Position numbers and translations under genes: made by a program
From: Streptomyces tirandamycinicus
GTDB lineage: Bacteria > Actinomycetota > Actinomycetes > Streptomycetales > Streptomycetaceae
Length of the DNA: 64,000 nucleotides
Direction of reading: 5' to 3'
Assembly (NCBI RefSeq): GCF_003097515.1
Contig: NZ_CP029188.1
Location: 6,244,531-6,308,530, forward strand
Shown here: positions 9,018 to 17,264 of the stretch, in pieces
How the letters are laid out: each line of letters starts with the position of its first letter
How positions within the stretch are numbered: the first letter of the stretch is position 1
The notes under the pieces: model-generated
What the model saw: only the letters and a program-made list of their open reading frames with translations
What the model was told of the DNA's origin: nothing
Database searches by the model: none

Positions 9018-10028
9018 ATGCCCGGTAAGGGGAAGCACCGCCGTCCGAGAACCAGCCCGTTCAGGCGCGGACTGGTCGCCGCCGGTACGGGCGGAGCCGT
9101 CATCGCGATCCCGTTCGTCGGTGCCGCGGGCGCGAACGCCGCCGGGCAGTCGGCGCCCGCCGGGCACGCCGCCCCGACCGTCCACAAGGCCGGCGCCCCG
9201 GCCGCCCCCAAGGCCGTCGCCCCCCAGGCGCCGCAGGCCGTCACGGCGGCCGGGCTCTACACCGTCGTGCCGGGTGACCACCTCTCGAAGATCGCCGCCG
9301 AGCAGCGCGTCACCGGCGGCTGGCAGCAGCTCTACGCCGACAACCGGGCCGCCGTCGGCGAGAACCCGTCGCTGATCCACCCGGGCCTGGAGCTGAGCCT
9401 GCACGGCAAGCAGGCGGCCCAGGACGCCCCGAAGCCGCAGGCGAAGAGCGAGCGCAAGGCCGGCGCACCCGCGAAGGCCGGTACCGGGACCGCGGCGCAG
9501 AAGCCCACCGCACCTGCCGCGCCCGCCGACCGCGCCTCCCGCACGGCCGACCGCACCGCGGCGGCCCCGGCGGCGGCCCCCGCCCAGGCGCCGGCTGCCG
9601 CTCCCGCCGCCGGGAGCGTCCCCTCGGGCTACTTCGCCCCGGTGGCCGGCGGCGTCAGCACCGCGTACAAGGCCGCCGGAGCCATGTGGTCCAGCGGCTA
9701 CCACACCGGTGTCGACTTCATCGCCCCCACCGGCACGTCCGTGAAGGCCGTCGGCCCCGGCACGGTCGTCTCGGCCGGGTGGAGCGGCGCGTACGGCAAC
9801 GAGGTCGTCATCAGGCACGACGACGGCACCTACTCGCAGTACGCCCACCTCTCCCAGCTGTCCGTCTCCTCCGGTGAGAGCGTCGAGGGCGGCCTGCAGA
9901 TCGGCCTGTCCGGCTCGACCGGCAACTCCACCGGCCCGCACCTGCACTTCGAGATCCGCACCAGCCCCGGTTACGGATCGGACATCGACCCGCTGGCCTA
10001 TCTGCGCCGCCACGGGGTCTCGATCTGA
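9018..10028 (+). CDS. Secreted LysM-M23 peptidoglycan endopeptidase
   Basis: 336 residues. An N-terminal basic stretch and hydrophobic segment (about residues 18-42, ending GANAAG) form a likely secretion signal. A LysM domain follows (YTVVPGDHLSKIAAEQ, about 81-126), then an Ala/Pro/Lys-rich linker and a C-terminal M23 domain. The zinc ligands H229 and D233 are in YHTGVDF; H308 and H310 are in PHLHFEIR. It should cut peptide cross-links in peptidoglycan outside the cell. The GGAGAGGAAA ribosome site at 9003-9012 directly follows the riboswitch, so translation or read-through is likely controlled by c-di-AMP. Confidence 0.93.
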   Translation: MPGKGKHRRPRTSPFRRGLVAAGTGGAVIAIPFVGAAGANAAGQSAPAGHAAPTVHKAGAPAAPKAVAPQAPQAVTAAGLYTVVPGDHLSKIAAEQRVTGGWQQLYADNRAAVGENPSLIHPGLELSLHGKQAAQDAPKPQAKSERKAGAPAKAGTGTAAQKPTAPAAPADRASRTADRTAAAPAAAPAQAPAAAPAAGSVPSGYFAPVAGGVSTAYKAAGAMWSSGYHTGVDFIAPTGTSVKAVGPGTVVSAGWSGAYGNEVVIRHDDGTYSQYAHLSQLSVSSGESVEGGLQIGLSGSTGNSTGPHLHFEIRTSPGYGSDIDPLAYLRRHGVSI

Positions 10029-10057
10029 CGCTGCGTCGGTACCTCGCGCCGCGTCAT

Positions 10058-10092
10058 CCGTCCGCCGGCCCCGCGCAGGGGGCCGGCGGACG
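10058..10092 (+). terminator. Hairpin terminator after the M23 gene
   Basis: A perfect 14-base inverted repeat, CGTCCGCCGGCCCC (10059-10072) with its complement at 10079-10092, surrounds a six-base loop about 30 bases after the stop codon. No U-tract follows, as is usual in Streptomyces. Confidence 0.75.
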
Positions 10093-10256
10093 CCTTCGCG
10101 CGGGCCGTGCGCGGCAGCGGAGCAGTCCGCGCGGCTGCGGCTCCGGTGCACATGGTCCACGCTGGGTCGGGAGGTGACGTGGTGGTCCATGTCACGTGCC
10201 GTCAACCCCTCCCTACGGTGGCGTAGGCCACTTGACGCGGTGAATGATGGCTCGAC

Positions 10257-11048
10257 GTGGCAGACGATTCGCGTTCAAGAGCAAAGGAACCCTTCGGGTC
10301 GTACGCGGCGATCGGTGACAGCTTCACCGAGGGCGTCGGGGACCCCGGACCCGACGGACGGTTCGTCGGATGGGCGGACCGTCTCGCGGTCCTGCTGGAC
10401 GACCGCCTCCCGGAGCACACCTTCCGCTACGCCAATCTCGCCGTACGCGGCAGACTCCTCGACCAGATCGTGGCGGAGCAGGTGCCCCGTGCCAGGGAAC
10501 TCGCCCCGGACCTGGTGACGTTCTGCGCCGGCGGCAACGACATCATCCGGCCCGGCAGCGACCCCGACGCCGTCGCGGAACGCTTCGAGCGGGCGGTCGC
10601 GGACCTCACCGCCTCCGTGGGCACCGTGATGGTGACGACGGGGTTCGACACCCGCGGGGTGCCGGTGCTCCGCCACCTGCGGGGCAGGATCGCCACGTAC
10701 ACCGCACACGTCCGCGCCATCGCCGACCGCTACCACTGCCCCGTCCTCGACCTCTGGTCGCTCAGGTCGGTGCAGGACCGGCGGGCCTGGGACGCCGACC
10801 GGCTGCACCTCTCGCCCGAAGGGCACACCCGCGTGGCGCTGCGCGCCGCGCAGGTGCTCGGACTGGAGGTGCCCGCGGACCCGGACCAGCCGTGGCCTCC
10901 GCTGCCGCCGCGCGGCAGCCTGGAAGTCCGCCGGGACGACATCCAGTGGGCCCGCGAGCACCTCGCGCCGTGGATCGGCCGGCGGCTCAGGGGTGAATCG
11001 TCCGGCGATCACGTGGTGCCGAAACGCCCCGACCTGCTGCCGCTCTGA
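10257..11048 (+). CDS. SGNH/GDSL hydrolase
   Basis: 263-residue protein with the four SGNH blocks: the nucleophile in AAIGDSFTEG (S22), the oxyanion glycine in block II (LAVRGR), GGND in block III, and the Asp/His pair in DADRLHLSPEGH. Such enzymes hydrolyse esters of lipids, sugars or cell-wall components. No signal peptide is visible, so it is probably cytoplasmic. The start is a GTG at 10257; no strong ribosome site precedes it. The product of the closest relatives is generally annotated only as GDSL-family, and the substrate is unknown. A run of 36-base repeats follows the stop codon. Confidence 0.88.
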   Translation: MADDSRSRAKEPFGSYAAIGDSFTEGVGDPGPDGRFVGWADRLAVLLDDRLPEHTFRYANLAVRGRLLDQIVAEQVPRARELAPDLVTFCAGGNDIIRPGSDPDAVAERFERAVADLTASVGTVMVTTGFDTRGVPVLRHLRGRIATYTAHVRAIADRYHCPVLDLWSLRSVQDRRAWDADRLHLSPEGHTRVALRAAQVLGLEVPADPDQPWPPLPPRGSLEVRRDDIQWAREHLAPWIGRRLRGESSGDHVVPKRPDLLPL

Positions 11049-11078
11049 TCGCCGCGCCCCGCCCGCGGGCGCCCGTCC

Positions 11079-11186
11079 GCGCGCGGGCGACGGTCCGGGT
11101 TCGGGCAAGGGCCCGCGCGCGGGCGACGGTCCGGGTTCGGGCAAGGGCCCGCGCCCGGGCGACGGTCCGGCTACGGGCGAGGGTCC
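11079..11186. repeat. Three tandem 36-base repeats
   Basis: Units start at 11079, 11115 and 11151. The first two are identical or nearly so (each contains GGGCGACGGTCCGGGTTCGG); the third diverges and runs into the last codons of the STM4011-type gene on the other strand, so the repeats have shaped its C-terminal residues. They fill the gap between two convergent genes. Confidence 0.85.
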
Positions 11187-12154
11187 GGCCAGGGGCGAGG
11201 GGCCATGCCCGCGTCCCCACCGCCGCTCCCGCCGCTCCCGCCGCTCCCGCCGCTCCCGCCCGCGCCGCTCCCGCCCGGGGTGCTCCCGCCGCCGGGCGGC
11301 GAGACCGGGTACCCGGCCGGGACCCGCTCCAGGACCCCTCCGGCGAACACGTCGTACAGCGGCAGCGACTCCAGATGGACGTAGCCGATGTGGCAGTCGC
11401 ACACCGCGAGCGGGCAGGCCCGCGGCCGCAGTGCCGCACGGTAGGAGCCGTCGTAGAGGTTGCCCAGTTCGGACCGCACGAAGTGACAGCGCCGCACCGT
11501 GCCGTCGCCGTCCACCGAGATGACCGACTCGCCCGTGCGGCAGGGCAGCCCGGCCGAGCGGTGGGGATGCCGGCTGTACGGGAAGAGGGGGTCCAGCGCC
11601 GTCCACCGGGCGGCCTCCCCGTCCGAGTACGTACGCCCCTCCGCCGCGTTGACCCACAGATAGACCTGGGCCGGGAGGTCGGCCCGCAACCGCCGGGCGG
11701 ACTCCAGGTGTTCCTCGAAGCCCACGATCCCGACGCTGAACCTGATGCCGCGCGCGGCCAGGTCCCGGCACTTGCCGAGGAAGCGGGCGTACGGCGTCTG
11801 ACCGGGGTGGTACGTGCACCACAGCGCCAGCTTCCCCGGGTCCGCGCCGTCCAGCCAGTCCGTGCGGCAGCTCAGATTGGTCTGGACGGCGACCCTGCGG
11901 ATGTGCGGAAGCCGGGACAGCTCGGTCAGCGCACGGCGGTACCAGGAGCGCACCAGCCCCTCGCCCCAGGGCGTGAACAGCACCGACAGCCGGTCCTCGC
12001 CCTGCCGCTCCGCCGCCCAGCCCGCGAACCGCTCCAGCGCCGCCCGGTCGGCCCGCAGCTGCTCGCGGCTGTCCCGCCGCTTGGCGAACGGGCAGTAGGG
12101 GCAGTCGTAGTCGCACGACGCCAGCGGCCCGCGGTACAGCACGGTCAGATCCAT
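11171..12154 (-). CDS. STM4011-family radical SAM protein
   Basis: 327 residues, last gene of the five-gene operon. The radical SAM cysteines are C14, C18 and C21 in SCDYDCPYC, very close to the N-terminus. A second group of cysteines in the C-terminal half (GLPCRTGESV, RRCHFV, then RACPLAVCDCHIGY) resembles SPASM/twitch auxiliary-cluster regions, so extra Fe-S clusters are likely. The tail (about the last 50 residues) is Gly/Ser/Pro low-complexity, encoded by short DNA repeats, and is probably not part of the fold. The gene starts seven bases after the stop of STM4012. Function is unknown; the family is known only from conserved neighbourhoods such as Salmonella STM4011-STM4015. Confidence 0.85.
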   Translation of the reverse strand: MDLTVLYRGPLASCDYDCPYCPFAKRRDSREQLRADRAALERFAGWAAERQGEDRLSVLFTPWGEGLVRSWYRRALTELSRLPHIRRVAVQTNLSCRTDWLDGADPGKLALWCTYHPGQTPYARFLGKCRDLAARGIRFSVGIVGFEEHLESARRLRADLPAQVYLWVNAAEGRTYSDGEAARWTALDPLFPYSRHPHRSAGLPCRTGESVISVDGDGTVRRCHFVRSELGNLYDGSYRAALRPRACPLAVCDCHIGYVHLESLPLYDVFAGGVLERVPAGYPVSPPGGGSTPGGSGAGGSGGSGGSGGSGGGDAGMAPRPWPDPRP

Positions 12155-12161
12155 CGGCGCC

Positions 12162-13505
12162 TCACTTCGGCTCGTAGGCGGCCATCGCGTGCCGTACGGC
12201 CGGCGAGAACAGCTCGGGACCCAGCGCGTCCGAGTGCGCCAGCCCCTCCGGGGTGAGCCGCAGCAGCCCGCCGGTCTCCTCCAGCCAGCCCCGCCCGGCG
12301 AACGCGGCCAGTTCGCCGGGGAAGTCCTCGGCGGGTGCGCTGCCGAAACGCTCCCGGTAGCCGGCCACCTCCATGCCCTGCGCCTGCAGCAGCGACTGCA
12401 GCAGATGCCGGCGGCGCGCCTCACCGCCGTCGATCCGGCGGCCGACCTCGGCACGGGTGAAGTCCGCCGCCTCCGTGTAGTCGTCGATGATCGCCCGTAT
12501 CCGGCGCATGTCGACGGCGTAGTCGAAGGAGTAGTGCAGCCCCGAGGTGTACGAGCGTGCCCCGCAGCCGAGGCCGATCATGCCGTCGGTCTGGCAGGCG
12601 TGGTCGTCCGGGCCGCGCGGCGCCGTGCCCCCCGCGCCGCCGCGCCGGAACATCCGCATCGAGACCTGCTGGTATCCGTGCGCCAGCAGATGATCACGGC
12701 CCTGCCGGTAGAGCCGCAGCCGCTGCTCGTCCCAGGCGGTGTCCGCGTCGGCGCCGGCCTGCCGGCCGAGACCGGTCAGCGGCCGCACATAGAGGGGGTA
12801 CAGGTACAGCTCCTCGGGGTGCCAGGCCAGCGCCGCGTCGAGGGATCGCCGCCAGGTCGTCTCGGTCTGCCCGTCGATGCCGTAGATCAGATCGATGTTG
12901 AGGACGGGGACGCCGGTGTCCCGGATGCGGCCGAGCGCGGCCTCGACGTCGGCGCGCCGCTGCGGACGGACGGCGGCCCTCGCCTCGGCGTCCACGAAGC
13001 TCTGGACGCCGATGCTCACCCGGGTGGTACCGCGCCCGGCGAGCACCGCGAGGCGGTCGGCGGTCGCGGTGGCCGGGGACGTCTCCACCGACAGCGGGAC
13101 CTCGCGCAGATCGGCGCCCATCCGCCGCTCGGCGATGTCGCAGAGCCGCTCCAGCTCCCCGGCGGTGAGGAAGGTCGGCGTGCCGCCGCCGAACGCGGCG
13201 GCCGCGAACCGGACCGGTTCCGTGTCGCCCAGCGCCTCCCGCACGGCCACGGCCTGCCGCTCCAGCGCGTCGAGATACCGCGTCGTCAGCTCGCCGGGAG
13301 CGCCGATCCGGGTGAAGAGGTTGCAGAAGCCGCAGCGGACCTCGCAGAACGGTATGTGAAGGTAGAGGGAGAGCGCGTCCTTCCGCTCCCCGGCCCACAG
13401 TTCGCTCAGCGCGGGCCGCTCCGGCAGCGGACGGTAGGACGTCTTGTGCGGGTACGCGTAGACGTAGCTCCGGTACGGGCGGATGCTCTGCGCCCCGCGG
13501 TTCAC
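12162..13505 (-). CDS. STM4012-family radical SAM protein (HemW/HemN-like)
   Basis: 447 residues. The cluster motif is C54-x3-C58-x2-C61 in LHIPFCEVRCGFCNLF, the same arrangement as coproporphyrinogen III dehydrogenase and the haem chaperone HemW; GGGTPTFL and SIGVQSF follow at the usual places. The presence of a C-terminal HemN-like domain (HLLQSLL, GLLRLTPEGLAHSD) fits this. Despite the resemblance, members of this family sit in STM4011-4015 operons rather than haem operons, so a haem role should not be assumed. The GTG start at 13505 overlaps the stop of the upstream gene by four bases. Confidence 0.85.
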   Translation of the reverse strand: MNRGAQSIRPYRSYVYAYPHKTSYRPLPERPALSELWAGERKDALSLYLHIPFCEVRCGFCNLFTRIGAPGELTTRYLDALERQAVAVREALGDTEPVRFAAAAFGGGTPTFLTAGELERLCDIAERRMGADLREVPLSVETSPATATADRLAVLAGRGTTRVSIGVQSFVDAEARAAVRPQRRADVEAALGRIRDTGVPVLNIDLIYGIDGQTETTWRRSLDAALAWHPEELYLYPLYVRPLTGLGRQAGADADTAWDEQRLRLYRQGRDHLLAHGYQQVSMRMFRRGGAGGTAPRGPDDHACQTDGMIGLGCGARSYTSGLHYSFDYAVDMRRIRAIIDDYTEAADFTRAEVGRRIDGGEARRRHLLQSLLQAQGMEVAGYRERFGSAPAEDFPGELAAFAGRGWLEETGGLLRLTPEGLAHSDALGPELFSPAVRHAMAAYEPK

Positions 13506-14395
13506 CGGGCACCGTCCGTCTCGTCCGGCCCGGGCAGGAAGAACTGCGCGTACGGCACGGTCCACACGACCTCGTGTCCGAGGCGGTGGCCGGTGTATCC
13601 GCCGTCGCCGTACGCCGTGCCGTGGTCGGAGCAGACGATCGCGAAGCAGCGCCGGCGGCTGCCCGCCGCGGCGAACAGCCGGCCCATGTGCCGGTCGACG
13701 TACTCCAGCGCCGCGGCGTGGGTCTCGCGCGAGTCGCCCGCTTCGCGTGTCGCCCCGGGCAGGTGGAACCAGTTGGGCTGGTGCAGGGCCGAGACGTTGA
13801 CGAAGAGGAACAGGCGCTGGTCGGCGGGGAGGGCGGCGACGACCTCCTCCGCCCTGGCGACCTGCGACTCGAAGGAAGTCGGGGAGGCCACCCCGAACTC
13901 CGGCTCCCAGTGGCTCTCCTGGAACAGCCCCGGCAGCACGCTGCCGAGCGGCCCCTGCCGGTTGAAGAAGCCGACACCGCCGATGCACACCGTCCGGTAC
14001 CCGGCTCCGGCGAGCCCGGATACCAGGTCCGGCGTGTCGTACACGAACGTGCCGTCGGCGGTCGTCTCGCTGCCCGCGAACCGCGCGGCGAACAGCCTCG
14101 GGTGAGGACCGGGCGCGGCGGGCGTCGGCAGGAAGCCCGCGAAGATCGCCTGGTGCGAGGCAAAGGTGAAACTGCCCGGGGCGTGCCGCCGCTCCCAGCG
14201 TCCGCCCGGGAGATGGCGTGCCAGATGCGGGATGCGTCCGGCGGCCGCGAGTTCCTGCGCGATGTCGAAGCGCAGCGTGTCGAGGGTGACGAGCAGCAGG
14301 TCGTCCGTGCCGACGACCTCCCGCATGTCCGCCGGAGGAGGTCCGGCGGTGCGGTGCGGGGACCCGTCCAAGTCCGTCGTGGGGGACTGCGTCAT
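13502..14395 (-). CDS. STM4013-family hydrolase (alkaline phosphatase superfamily)
   Basis: 297 residues with the sulfatase/phosphatase fold: the N-terminal metal and nucleophile strand LLLVTLDTLRFD, a middle LFVNVSALHQPN segment, and the C-terminal metal site IVCSDHGTAYGD followed by GYTGHRLGH. The Cys/Ser of true sulfatases is replaced by Thr in LDTLR, so a phosphoester- or phosphonate-type hydrolase (or phosphotransferase) is more likely than a sulfatase. No signal peptide is seen, so it should act in the cytoplasm with its operon partners. The ATG at 14395 overlaps the upstream stop (ATGA); a longer in-frame start at 14434 is less likely. Confidence 0.82.
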   Translation of the reverse strand: MTQSPTTDLDGSPHRTAGPPPADMREVVGTDDLLLVTLDTLRFDIAQELAAAGRIPHLARHLPGGRWERRHAPGSFTFASHQAIFAGFLPTPAAPGPHPRLFAARFAGSETTADGTFVYDTPDLVSGLAGAGYRTVCIGGVGFFNRQGPLGSVLPGLFQESHWEPEFGVASPTSFESQVARAEEVVAALPADQRLFLFVNVSALHQPNWFHLPGATREAGDSRETHAAALEYVDRHMGRLFAAAGSRRRCFAIVCSDHGTAYGDGGYTGHRLGHEVVWTVPYAQFFLPGPDETDGAR

Positions 14396-15558
14396 GCCGG
14401 CCGGACCGGTTGGGCCGGGAGGGGCTGGGTGCATGGTGGTTCCTCATGGTGCGGTCGTACGGCGGCGGCGACCTGCGCCGCATAGGTGTCGAGTCCCTCG
14501 CTGCCGCTGCCCGGCAGTCCCGTGAGCCCCGGTAGGAGGTCGCCGAAGGCGTTGACCTCGCCGACGGCGAACCGGCGCCAGCCCGTGGCCGGCAGCAGGT
14601 CGACGCCGACGCACAGGGTTCCGGGGAAGCGGCGGGCGGCCCGCTCGCACGGGCCGAGCACGTCGTCGCGCCAGCTGCGGCCGGCGGCCCGCACCGCGGC
14701 CCTCGCCTCGGCCAGGTCCCCCCGGACACCGCCCAGATGGAGATTGGTCAGCGGGGACCGGCTCGTCCGCACCACGGCGTGCGTGGCCCGGCCCGCGACG
14801 ACCACGACCCGCAGGTCGGCGGCCCGTCCGTGCTGGTCGGCCTTCGGCAGCCAGCGCTCGATGTGCAGACCGTCGGGCGCGAGGGCGTCCACGATGGCGG
14901 CGATCTCCGGCTCGGCGGTGTAGCGGCGCAGCCTGAGCGAGTTGAACAGCCTTCCGTCCGGGGCCCGTTCCACCGATGTCGCCGCCCTGACGCGGCCGCC
15001 GCCGGCGAACTCCACGGCCAGCACACCGGACGCCGAGGAACCGTGCGCGAGCTTCACGAACGCACGGCGGTAGCCCGGTTCGGCGAGCACGGCCCGCACG
15101 TCGTCCCAGCCGCGAACGGCGGGGACTCCGGCGCCCGAGGTGGGCGACGGCGGCACCGCCACACCGGCCGTCGCGAGCCGCTCGTGGCACAGCCGCTTGT
15201 CGAACAGCACGGCGATCTCCGCCGGGTCGTCGAGCAGGGTGCCGCCCGCCGCCCGCACGGATTCCGCCACCTCCCGTACGGCGTCCGTGAAACGGGCGTA
15301 CCAGCGGCCGGTGCCTTCGACCCTGGCCGGGTCCTCGACTCCGCGCAGCAGCCGGTCCACCTCGGGGTCCTCGCCGGGCGAGTCGATCCGCACGGTCTCC
15401 CCGCCGGCGAAGCCGGCCCGGCCGCGCAGGACGTCCAGCCACGGCACCACCCGCGCCTCGGGCAGCCCCGCCGCGCGCAGGGCACGCTGGAAGAAGGCGA
15501 CCCGGCGGTTCCCCGGGACGCCGACGACGGCGAAGCGCCGGGACGCCGCCGGTCTCAC
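14392..15558 (-). CDS. STM4014-family ATP-grasp-like protein
   Basis: 388 residues. Visible features resemble ATP-grasp ligases: an N-terminal pre-grasp segment (FAVVGVPGNRRVAFFQRAL), a lysine-containing strand AFVKLAHGSSASGV, a DLRVVVVAG strand, and near the C-terminus GVDLLP followed by FAVGEVNAFGDLLPG, matching the metal-binding Glu/Asn pair. This implies ATP-dependent carboxylate-amine (or similar) ligation. The GTG at 15558 overlaps the STM4015 stop; the ORF extends further upstream without a better start. Its partners in the operon imply modification of a shared but unknown substrate. Confidence 0.78.
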   Translation of the reverse strand: MRPAASRRFAVVGVPGNRRVAFFQRALRAAGLPEARVVPWLDVLRGRAGFAGGETVRIDSPGEDPEVDRLLRGVEDPARVEGTGRWYARFTDAVREVAESVRAAGGTLLDDPAEIAVLFDKRLCHERLATAGVAVPPSPTSGAGVPAVRGWDDVRAVLAEPGYRRAFVKLAHGSSASGVLAVEFAGGGRVRAATSVERAPDGRLFNSLRLRRYTAEPEIAAIVDALAPDGLHIERWLPKADQHGRAADLRVVVVAGRATHAVVRTSRSPLTNLHLGGVRGDLAEARAAVRAAGRSWRDDVLGPCERAARRFPGTLCVGVDLLPATGWRRFAVGEVNAFGDLLPGLTGLPGSGSEGLDTYAAQVAAAVRPHHEEPPCTQPLPAQPVRPA

Positions 15559-16508
15559 TCGGCCACCGCGGTGAACCGGCCGTCGTCCCCGTCGTCGTCC
15601 CACGACTCCTGCACATCGTCCAGATTGACGGTGACTCCGGAGGGCTCCAGCGCGCGCCGTATGCGCTCGGCCATCGGCGCGTCGATGAAGTGGTGGTGCA
15701 GATCGAGCTCCTTGAGGTGGGTCAGGGGCTGCCCCTCGAGCAGCGCCGCCGCACCCTGGTCGCCCAGGGTGCCCATCGACAGATCCAGTACGTCCAGCCG
15801 GGCGACCACGGGAGCGGCCGCGAGGGCCGCGGCGATCTCATCCTGGATCTCGCTGTTGCGCAGCGCCAGACGGCGGAGCCCCGGGAGCCGGGTGCCGGCG
15901 AGGAACGGCCCCAGATCGGTGAGTTCGGCGTCACCGCCGTAGCCGGAGGTGCCGAGCCAGAGGTCCAGGCTCTCCAGCGAGGGCAACTCGCAGGCGGCGA
16001 CGCCCCGCACCACCTCGGCCGGCAGGCCGCCGCTCTCGATGACCAGGGTCCGCAGGCGATCGTGCCGGGCCGCCCCGAACGCCAGGCCCATGCCGCCCCG
16101 GACCCCGAACTCCTCGAGCTCCGGGAAGCCGTCGAGCAGCGGCGTGACATCACCCTGGTTGATCCAGGAGATCTCGCACTCCTCGCCGGTGATGTCGCCG
16201 ACGAACAGCGCCCGCAGCTCCGGCAGCCGGTCGCGTGCGGCGAGCAGCGCGGAGACGACCTCGCCGGGACCGCTCTCGTACACATCACTCCAGGCGCCCA
16301 CGATCAGCGCCCGGACCCTCGTGGTGTCCACGGCGGCGGTGAAGCGCGCGAAGGCGTCCTCCCACGCCTCCTCGCTCTCGTACGCCTCGACGGCGATCCG
16401 CCAGGCGACGGAGGCCGGGTCCGGCAGCTCGCCGGCCTTCGCGTCGGCGCCGGGGAAGTCGAACGCGGGCAGGCCGTGCAGCACCTGCAGATGGCTCCCG
16501 ATGGTCAT
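15555..16508 (-). CDS. STM4015-family leucine-rich-repeat-like protein
   Basis: 317 residues, first gene of the operon. About eight irregular LRR-like units run from residue 80 to 290, for example LPELRALFVGDI, LRTLVIESG, LPSLESLDLW, LPGLRRLALRN, VARLDVLDLSMG and LTHLKELDLHHH. No enzyme motif is visible, so it is likely a protein- or substrate-binding scaffold. The start MTIGSHLQVLHGLPAFDF is the family's typical N-terminus. The promoter for the whole operon should lie in the 16509-16849 gap. The C-terminus is acidic (ESWDDDGDDG). Confidence 0.83.
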   Translation of the reverse strand: MTIGSHLQVLHGLPAFDFPGADAKAGELPDPASVAWRIAVEAYESEEAWEDAFARFTAAVDTTRVRALIVGAWSDVYESGPGEVVSALLAARDRLPELRALFVGDITGEECEISWINQGDVTPLLDGFPELEEFGVRGGMGLAFGAARHDRLRTLVIESGGLPAEVVRGVAACELPSLESLDLWLGTSGYGGDAELTDLGPFLAGTRLPGLRRLALRNSEIQDEIAAALAAAPVVARLDVLDLSMGTLGDQGAAALLEGQPLTHLKELDLHHHFIDAPMAERIRRALEPSGVTVNLDDVQESWDDDGDDGRFTAVAE

Positions 16509-16849
16509 GACGATGCTCCAGACGGCGGACGGCGATGATCGGTTGATGTGCGAGCAGTTCTACCAAGCGTCACTGACACCGCCCGTCGCGGGGGCGGCCA
16601 CCACGTCCACCGCCGGCCGCGCCGGGCGGGCAAGCGGCGGCGCGACCTCCCACACGCACCGCCGGTGACCCGGCCGCGGCCGCCGCGCCACGCGCCCGAG
16701 CCGGGCTCCATCGCCGACGCGCCGCCGACGGGCTCCGCCGCCGGGTCGCGCGCATCCCGCGTCCAGGGGGGCGGACGCCGATGTCAGACCCTGCCTCTAA
16801 CGTCCATCACAGTCCGGCGCACCAGGTGCCGGCGGTCCAGGGGAGAGCT
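16509..16849. other. Intergenic region between divergent operons
   Basis: 341 bases with no supportable gene. It must hold promoters for the STM4015-4011 operon and for the rightward unknown gene. No clear palindrome or consensus promoter stands out. Confidence 0.5.
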
Positions 16850-17176
16850 ATGTACCGGCAGGGAGATGTGCTGATCGTGCCCGTCGCGGAGGACGCCGTG
16901 CCCACCCGTGCCGAGGACGCGCAGGGGGAACCGAGGGACGGCCGCGGGCGGCTGGTGCTGGCGCTCGGCGAGGTCACGGGCCACGCCCACGCGGTGACGG
17001 GCCCGGGGCGGCTGTTCCGCGACGCCGGGCCGTCCGGGCCGATGCTGCTGCACCTCCCCGAGGGCGGCCGGGTGGTGCACGAGGAGCACGCGCGCATACC
17101 CCTGCCCAAGGGGTGGTACCGGGTGGTGCGCCAGCGGGAGTACATCCCGGGCGCGGTGCGGATCGTCGCGGACTGA
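16850..17176 (+). CDS. Small unknown protein paired with DUF6745
   Basis: 108 residues with a compact beta-rich look: MYRQGDVLIVPV, then GRLVLALGEVTGHAHAVTG and GGRVVHEEHARIPLPKGWYRVVRQREY. The His-rich GEVTGHAHAV and VVHEEHARI segments could form a metal site, but this is inference only. The ATG at 16850 follows GGGGAGAG; an in-frame ATG at 16781 would add 23 residues but has no comparable site. The next gene, DUF6745, starts 88 bases later in the same direction and the two are likely co-transcribed. Confidence 0.72.
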   Translation: MYRQGDVLIVPVAEDAVPTRAEDAQGEPRDGRGRLVLALGEVTGHAHAVTGPGRLFRDAGPSGPMLLHLPEGGRVVHEEHARIPLPKGWYRVVRQREYIPGAVRIVAD

Positions 17177-17264
17177 GCGCCGGGGGAGCGGCCCGCGGCG
17201 GGACAGGGCCGGCGGGGCGCGCGACCGGCAGGACGGCAACAGGGATCAAGGGACGGGGCTTGGC

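Noticed and set aside
12162..13505. Calling the HemN-like radical SAM gene a coproporphyrinogen dehydrogenase
   Set aside because: The CxxxCxxC and fold are shared, but the STM4011-4015 context and the absence of haem genes argue for the separate STM4012 family.
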